NCBI RefSeq assembly: GCF_003116815.1 | Contig: NZ_QDKQ01000076.1 | Coordinates: 1-64,000, forward strand | DNA from: Caulobacter endophyticus | Lineage (GTDB): Bacteria; Pseudomonadota; Alphaproteobacteria; Caulobacterales; Caulobacteraceae | Direction: 5' to 3' | Length of the DNA stretch: 64,000 bases | Shown: piece by piece, positions 59,836-64,000 of the stretch | Numbering within the stretch: position 1 is the stretch's first letter | Layout: every line of letters starts with the position of its first letter | The notes under the pieces: generated by a model | Databases searched by the model: none | Told to the model about the DNA's origin: nothing | What the model saw: the letters and a program-made list of their open reading frames with translations, nothing else | Position numbers and translations under genes: made by a program

Positions 59836-59851
59836 CGTTTCACGTGAAACG
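59836..59851. promoter_or_regulatory. parS: parS site 4
   Basis: CGTTTCACGTGAAACG, a perfect 16-bp palindrome with the 14-bp core intact and only the outermost pair changed. It lies 59 bp after site 3 in the mnmE-mnmG gap. Confidence 0.9.
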
Positions 59852-59896
59852 CACCGAACTCGACTCGCCCACAGGGCGGCTTGAAGCTATAAGTCA

Positions 59897-59926
59897 GGAA
59901 CGCCCCCGCAGCGCCGGGGGCGTTCC
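59897..59926 (+). terminator. Hairpin between parS sites and mnmG
   Basis: GGAACGCCCCCG (59897-59908), loop CAGCGC, CGGGGGCGTTCC (59915-59926): a perfect 12-bp stem 20 bases before mnmG. No T-run follows, so it may attenuate read-through from mnmE or structure the mnmG leader. Confidence 0.5.
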
Positions 59927-59946
59927 GCATTGAGGCGCGTTTCTCC

Positions 59947-61815
59947 TTGTCCAGCTCTTCGCCCCAGTCCTGGGACGTCATTGTCATCGGCGGCGGTCAT
60001 GCCGGTTGTGAAGCCGCGGCGGCCTCCGCACGCACCGGTGCGCGCACCCTGCTGCTGACCCATAAACGTGAAACCGTCGGCGAGATGTCGTGCAACCCGG
60101 CCATCGGCGGCCTGGGCAAGGGCCACCTGGTGCGCGAGATCGACGCCCTGGACGGCCTCATGGGTCGCATGGCCGACAAGGCCGGCATCCAGTTCCGGAT
60201 GCTGAACCGCTCCAAGGGCCCGGCCGTCCGCGGCCCGCGTTCGCAGATCGACCGCAAGCTCTATCGGCAGGCCATGCAGGCCGAGCTGTTCGCCTATCCC
60301 AATCTCGATGTGATTGCCGCCGCCGCCGAAGACCTGGTCGTCGAGGATGGCCACGTGGCCGGCGCGCTGGACGGGGAGGGGAGGGTTTATCGCGCCCCCA
60401 AGGTCGTGCTGACCACCGGCACCTTCCTCAAGGGCGTCATCCACCAGGGCGAGACCCGGATCCCGGCCGGCCGCGTCGGCGATCAGCCGTCCATCGGCCT
60501 GTCGGATCGTCTCTACGGCCTGGGCTTCGATATGGGCCGCCTGAAGACCGGCACGCCCGCCCGTCTGGACGGCAAGACCATCGCCTGGGATCGCCTCGAC
60601 ATGCAGGCGGCCGACGAAGAGCCCGTGCCCTTCTCGTTCCTCAACGACAGGATCGACGTGCCGCAGATCCGTTGCGGCATCACCTTCACGACCGAGGAAA
60701 CCCACAGGATCATCGCCGATCGCCTGGGCGAATCCGCCGTCTATGGCGGCCGCGCCACGGGGATCGGCCCGCGCTACTGTCCGTCGATCGAGGACAAGGT
60801 CGTCCGCTTCGCCGACAAGACCAGCCATCAGGTGTTCCTGGAGCCTGAAGGCCTGGACGACGACACGGTCTATCCGAACGGCGTCTCGACCTCGGTCTCG
60901 GCCGAAACCCAGCTCCTGTTCCTGCGCACCATCCCCGGCCTCGAGGCCGTGGAAGTGATCCGCTACGGCTATGCGATCGAGTACGACTACGTCGATCCGC
61001 GCGAGCTCTACGCCACGCTGGAGGCCAAGCGCCTGCCAGGCCTCTATCTGGCCGGCCAGATCAACGGCACCACGGGCTATGAAGAGGCCGGCGCCCAGGG
61101 CCTGGTCGCCGGCATGAACGCGGCGCTCTCCGCCTTGGGTAAGGAGCCGGCCGTCTTCGCGCGCGACGAGGCCTATATCGGCGTGATGATCGACGATCTC
61201 GTCACCCGTGGCGTGACCGAGCCCTATCGCATGTTCACCAGCCGGGCCGAGTTCCGCCTCACCCTGCGCGCCGACAACGCCGACCAGCGCCTGACCGAAC
61301 GCGGCGTGCAGCTGGGCGTCGTGGGCGAGGTTCGCGCCGGCGCCTGGGCCGCCAAGAAGGCCGAGCTGGACGCCGTCCGCGCCCGCGCCCGCACCCTGAA
61401 CATGACCCCGGCCGAGGCCGTCAAGGCCGGCTTCAAGGTCAATGCCGACGGCCAGCGTCGCGACGTCCTGGCCATGCTGGCCTATCCTGACGTTGGCCTG
61501 GACGACCTCGTCCGCGTGTGGCCCGAGATCGCCGATTGGAGCCCGATGGCCCGCGAGCAGATCGAGATCGAGGCGGCCTATGCCGGCTATCTCGATCGCC
61601 AGCGCGCCGACGCGGAATCCCTTCGCAAGGACGAGGACCTGCGCCTGCCGGCCGACCTCGACTATCGCGACATCGGCAGCCTGTCCAACGAGGTGCGCGA
61701 GAAGCTGATCCGGGTGAAGCCCCTGACGCTGGGCCAGGCGGCCCGCATCGAAGGCGTCACCCCCGGCGCCCTGACGGCCCTGCTGGCCCACGTGCGACGG
61801 GGCCGGGCCGCCTGA
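59947..61815 (+). CDS. mnmG: tRNA uridine-5-carboxymethylaminomethyl modification enzyme MnmG
   Basis: This 622-aa FAD enzyme has [38 protein letters not shown], the [13 protein letters not shown] region and a C-terminal domain (IPADLDY-type [21 protein letters not shown]). With MnmE it modifies U34. TTG start at 59947. The last base of its TGA is the first of the rsmG ATG. Confidence 0.97.
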   Translation: MSSSSPQSWDVIVIGGGHAGCEAAAASARTGARTLLLTHKRETVGEMSCNPAIGGLGKGHLVREIDALDGLMGRMADKAGIQFRMLNRSKGPAVRGPRSQIDRKLYRQAMQAELFAYPNLDVIAAAAEDLVVEDGHVAGALDGEGRVYRAPKVVLTTGTFLKGVIHQGETRIPAGRVGDQPSIGLSDRLYGLGFDMGRLKTGTPARLDGKTIAWDRLDMQAADEEPVPFSFLNDRIDVPQIRCGITFTTEETHRIIADRLGESAVYGGRATGIGPRYCPSIEDKVVRFADKTSHQVFLEPEGLDDDTVYPNGVSTSVSAETQLLFLRTIPGLEAVEVIRYGYAIEYDYVDPRELYATLEAKRLPGLYLAGQINGTTGYEEAGAQGLVAGMNAALSALGKEPAVFARDEAYIGVMIDDLVTRGVTEPYRMFTSRAEFRLTLRADNADQRLTERGVQLGVVGEVRAGAWAAKKAELDAVRARARTLNMTPAEAVKAGFKVNADGQRRDVLAMLAYPDVGLDDLVRVWPEIADWSPMAREQIEIEAAYAGYLDRQRADAESLRKDEDLRLPADLDYRDIGSLSNEVREKLIRVKPLTLGQAARIEGVTPGALTALLAHVRRGRAA

Positions 61816-62480
61816 TGGCTCAAGCCGCTCCTGAACTCGTCATCGAAACGCTCGACCCGGTCGACGCCGCAGCCTTCCAGAGGCTGACGGGGGCGACCGA
61901 CGCGCAGGTCGCCGACCTGGCGCGCTACAAGGACCTGCTGGCCGAGTGGAACGAGGTGATGAACCTCGTCGGCCCGGCCTCGATGGCGGCCTACTGGAAC
62001 CGCCATGCCTGGGACAGCGCCCAGCTGCTCACCTTCGCGCCGCAGGCCAAGGTCTGGGCCGATCTGGGAGCCGGTGCGGGCCTGCCGGGCGTGGTGCTGG
62101 CCATCCTGCTTAAGGGCGTGCCGGGGGCCAAGGTCCACCTCGTCGAGAGCATGGCCAAGCGCTGCCGCTTTCTCGACGCCGTCTGCCGCGAGCTCGATCT
62201 GCCGGTCGAGATCCACAACGCCCGCGCCGAGAGCCTGGACCTGAAGGTCCAGGTGGTCACCGCCCGGGCCTGTGCGCCGATGCCGCGCCTGCTGGAATAC
62301 TCGCAACGCTATTTCAAGCGCGGCGCGGTCGCCTGGTTCCTGAAGGGCCAGGAGGTCGCCGCCGAGATCGCCGAAGCCGAGAAGACCTGGAAGTTCGAGT
62401 CGGACGTGCGGAGCTCCAAGAGCGATCCGCGCGGCCATGTCGTGCAAATCAAGGGGCTGAGCCGTGTCCGCAAAGTCTGA
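61815..62480 (+). CDS. rsmG: 16S rRNA (guanine527-N7)-methyltransferase
   Basis: This 221-aa SAM methyltransferase has NLVGPASMAAYWNRHAWDS, the SAM loop WADLGAGAGLPGVVLA and VTARACAPMPRLLEY. It methylates G527 of 16S rRNA, the streptomycin-linked GidB. One-base overlap with mnmG; the last 17 bases overlap parA in another frame. Confidence 0.96.
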   Translation: MAQAAPELVIETLDPVDAAAFQRLTGATDAQVADLARYKDLLAEWNEVMNLVGPASMAAYWNRHAWDSAQLLTFAPQAKVWADLGAGAGLPGVVLAILLKGVPGAKVHLVESMAKRCRFLDAVCRELDLPVEIHNARAESLDLKVQVVTARACAPMPRLLEYSQRYFKRGAVAWFLKGQEVAAEIAEAEKTWKFESDVRSSKSDPRGHVVQIKGLSRVRKV

Positions 62481-63270
62481 GCTGAGAGTCCTGGCCGTCG
62501 CCAACCAGAAGGGCGGGGTGGGCAAGACCACCACGGCCATCAACCTGGGCACCGCCCTGGCCGCCTGTGGCGAGCGCGTGCTGCTGATCGACGCCGATCC
62601 GCAGGGCAACTGCTCCACGGGCCTGGGCATCGGTCGCCTGCAGCGCAAGAAGACGCTGTACGACGTGCTGATGGGCGAGGCCCCGGTGGTCGAGGCCGCC
62701 GTCCAGACCTCGCTGCCGGGCCTGGACGTGATCCCGGCCGACGCCGACCTGTCGGGGGTCGAGCTGGAACTCGGCCAGGTTGCCCGCCGTTCCTACCGCC
62801 TGCGCGACGCCCTGGAGCCGCTGCGCGCCAACGGCCCCTATACCTATGTGCTGATCGACTGCCCGCCGTCGCTGAACGTGCTGACGGTCAACGCCATGAC
62901 CGCCGCCGACGCCGTGTTCGTGCCGCTGCAGTGCGAGTTCTTCGCCCTGGAAGGTCTGACCCAGTTGATCCGCACCATCGAGCGGGTGCGCGGCAGCCTG
63001 AATCCGCGGCTGGAAATCCAGGGCGTGGTGCTGACCATGTACGATCGCCGTAACAGCCTTTCGGAGCAGGTAGCCCGGGACGTGCGCGAGCACTTCGGCG
63101 ACAAGGTGTACGACGCGGTCATACCGCGGAACGTCCGGGTCTCGGAGGCGCCGTCCTTCGGCAAGCCGGTGCTGCTTTATGATCTCAAGTGCGCCGGCAG
63201 CCAGGCCTACCTGCGGCTGGCCCGTGAGGTGATCAGCCGCGAGCGGGATCGACAGGCTCAGGCGGCCTGA
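62464..63270 (+). CDS. parA: Chromosome partitioning ATPase ParA
   Basis: This 268-aa deviant-Walker ATPase reads VANQKGGVGKTTTAINL (residues 12-28), IDADPQGN (42-49) and VLIDCPPSLNVLTVNA. From memory it is nearly the same as C. crescentus ParA. ParA-ATP binds DNA along the cell and pulls ParB-parS complexes to the new pole. GTG start lies inside rsmG, so translation is linked. Confidence 0.97.
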   Translation: MSAKSELRVLAVANQKGGVGKTTTAINLGTALAACGERVLLIDADPQGNCSTGLGIGRLQRKKTLYDVLMGEAPVVEAAVQTSLPGLDVIPADADLSGVELELGQVARRSYRLRDALEPLRANGPYTYVLIDCPPSLNVLTVNAMTAADAVFVPLQCEFFALEGLTQLIRTIERVRGSLNPRLEIQGVVLTMYDRRNSLSEQVARDVREHFGDKVYDAVIPRNVRVSEAPSFGKPVLLYDLKCAGSQAYLRLAREVISRERDRQAQAA

Positions 63271-63352
63271 TCCACAGGCCTACCCATTTGAGCCTCGACC
63301 TGAGGATACGGGTCGAAGTGACTATTGAAGTTGAAGTTTCGAGGAGACGGTC

Positions 63353-64000
63353 GTGGTCGGTGAAGCGGGGATGTCGGAGGGCCGTCGGGGTCTGGGTCGC
63401 GGCCTGTCGGCGCTGCTGGGCGAGGTCGAGGCCGCGCCGGCTCAGGCGCCGGGCGACAATACCGGCGGCTCGCGCGAGGCGCCGATCGAGCTTCTGAAGC
63501 GTAATCCCGATCAGCCTCGCCGGACCTTCCGCGAGGAAGACCTGGTAGAACTTTCCAACTCGATCGCCGAGAAGGGCATCCTGCAGCCGATCCTGGTTCG
63601 GCCGGCGCCGGGGGCTCCGGGCGAGTACCAGATCGTCGCCGGCGAGCGTCGCTGGCGCGCCGCCCAGCGCGCCGGCCTCAAGACCGTACCGATCATCGTT
63701 CGCGAGCTCGACGACCTGGCCGTGCTTGAGATCGGCATCATCGAGAACGTCCAGCGTTCGGACCTCAACATCCTTGAAGAGGCGCTGAGCTACCGCGTGC
63801 TGATGGACAAGTTCGGCCGCACCCAGGACGCCATCGCCCAGACCATCGGCAAGAGCCGCAGCCACGTGGCCAACACCCTGCGCTTGCTTGCCCTGCCCGA
63901 AGCGGTGCAGCAGCACCTGGTCACCGGCGCCCTGACGGCAGGCCACGCCCGCGCCATCGCCACGGCCGCTGATCCGGGCGCTCTGGCCCAGCAGATCATC
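63353..64000 (+). CDS. parB: Chromosome partitioning protein ParB (right edge truncates it)
   Basis: The first 216 residues are present. The start MVGEAGMSEGRRGLGRGLSA includes the ParA-stimulating arginine-rich region. NPDQPRRTFREEDL, the CTP-binding motifs GERRWRAAQRAG (97-108) and ENVQRSDLN (131-139), and the helix-turn-helix (IAQTIGKSRSHVANTLRLLALP, about 161-182) follow; the C-terminal dimerisation domain is beyond the window. ParB binds the four parS sites and slides as a CTP clamp. GTG start at 63353 has AGGAG six bases before it; an ATG at 63371 is an alternative. Confidence 0.96.
   Translation, partial: MVGEAGMSEGRRGLGRGLSALLGEVEAAPAQAPGDNTGGSREAPIELLKRNPDQPRRTFREEDLVELSNSIAEKGILQPILVRPAPGAPGEYQIVAGERRWRAAQRAGLKTVPIIVRELDDLAVLEIGIIENVQRSDLNILEEALSYRVLMDKFGRTQDAIAQTIGKSRSHVANTLRLLALPEAVQQHLVTGALTAGHARAIATAADPGALAQQII

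Noticed and set aside
1-64000. CRISPR arrays, insertion sequences, rRNA, tRNA or complete riboswitches
   Set aside because: Looked for direct repeats with spacers, transposase motifs, TTCGAATC-type T-arms and common aptamer cores; none convincing.

Overview
The window is high-GC alphaproteobacterial chromosome, almost certainly from a Caulobacter species or a very close relative in the Caulobacteraceae. The call rests on the right-hand third, where ppsR-maf-aroE-coaE-dnaQ lies on one side of a non-coding, box-rich gap and hemE-hemH-hemJ-rho ... mnmE-mnmG-rsmG-parA-parB on the other. From memory this is the neighbourhood of the Caulobacter crescentus replication origin (Cori), and the ParA and ParB sequences read like the C. 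crescentus proteins. The ferrochelatase with a cysteine-containing C-terminus, the bS16 with a long Ala/Glu tail and the many Tat-signal enzymes fit as well.

Layout. 1-6.2 kb: envelope or secreted proteins and a transporter (EamA, DUF885, TraB/GumN-like, MipA/OmpV). 6.5-9.4 kb: ffh-rpsP-rimM, without the usual trmD-rplS. 9.5-22.3 kb: an accessory-like stretch with a GH27 alpha-galactosidase behind a GntR/FadR-type palindrome, ThpR, a DUF4126 protein, a disulfide flavoenzyme, a B3 metallo-beta-lactamase divergent from an AmpR-like regulator, a sensor kinase with a DUF2237 protein, a CitE-like lyase, a DUF91/NucS-like nuclease and several secreted or lipoproteins. 22.4-30.4 kb: coaBC-dut, a 36-codon membrane ORF, an MCP, an M3 peptidase and murI. 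30.4-37.8 kb: two tandem prolyl oligopeptidases, an acetyltransferase, a K+ channel and a frameshifted gene. 37.8-41.8 kb: a dapF-SDR-mtaB-EEP operon with overlapping ends. 43.6-47.7 kb: ftsY-ispZ, a MarR regulator, lolA and xth. 47.8-51.5 kb: dnaQ-coaE-aroE-maf-ppsR running leftward. 51.5-51.94 kb: the replication origin. 51.94-64 kb: the heme/rho operon, a parS cluster, the mnm genes and parAB; parB runs off the right edge.

How it works together. The core is the replication-segregation module. The origin candidate carries DnaA-like boxes, an AT-rich palindrome beside a pyrimidine tract, near-CtrA sites and two GANTC sites. Four parS sites lie 4.3-7.9 kb to its right, one inside the mnmE coding sequence, and parAB follow. 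Translational coupling by 1-4 nt overlaps is common (ppsR-maf-aroE-coaE, hemE-hemH-hemJ, dapF-SDR-mtaB-EEP, mnmG-rsmG, coaBC-dut). Left of dnaQ, essential genes (ffh, rpsP, rimM, coaBC, dut, murI, dapF, ftsY) all point toward the origin, head-on to the expected fork. Together with the dnaQ-xth junction this suggests an inversion around the origin relative to C. crescentus. No tRNA, rRNA, CRISPR, prophage or insertion sequence was seen. The most distinctive items are the origin/parS architecture, the B3 lactamase with Glu at the first zinc-ligand position next to ampR, the stand-alone NucS-like nuclease, the rho leader ORF and the 36-aa membrane ORF.
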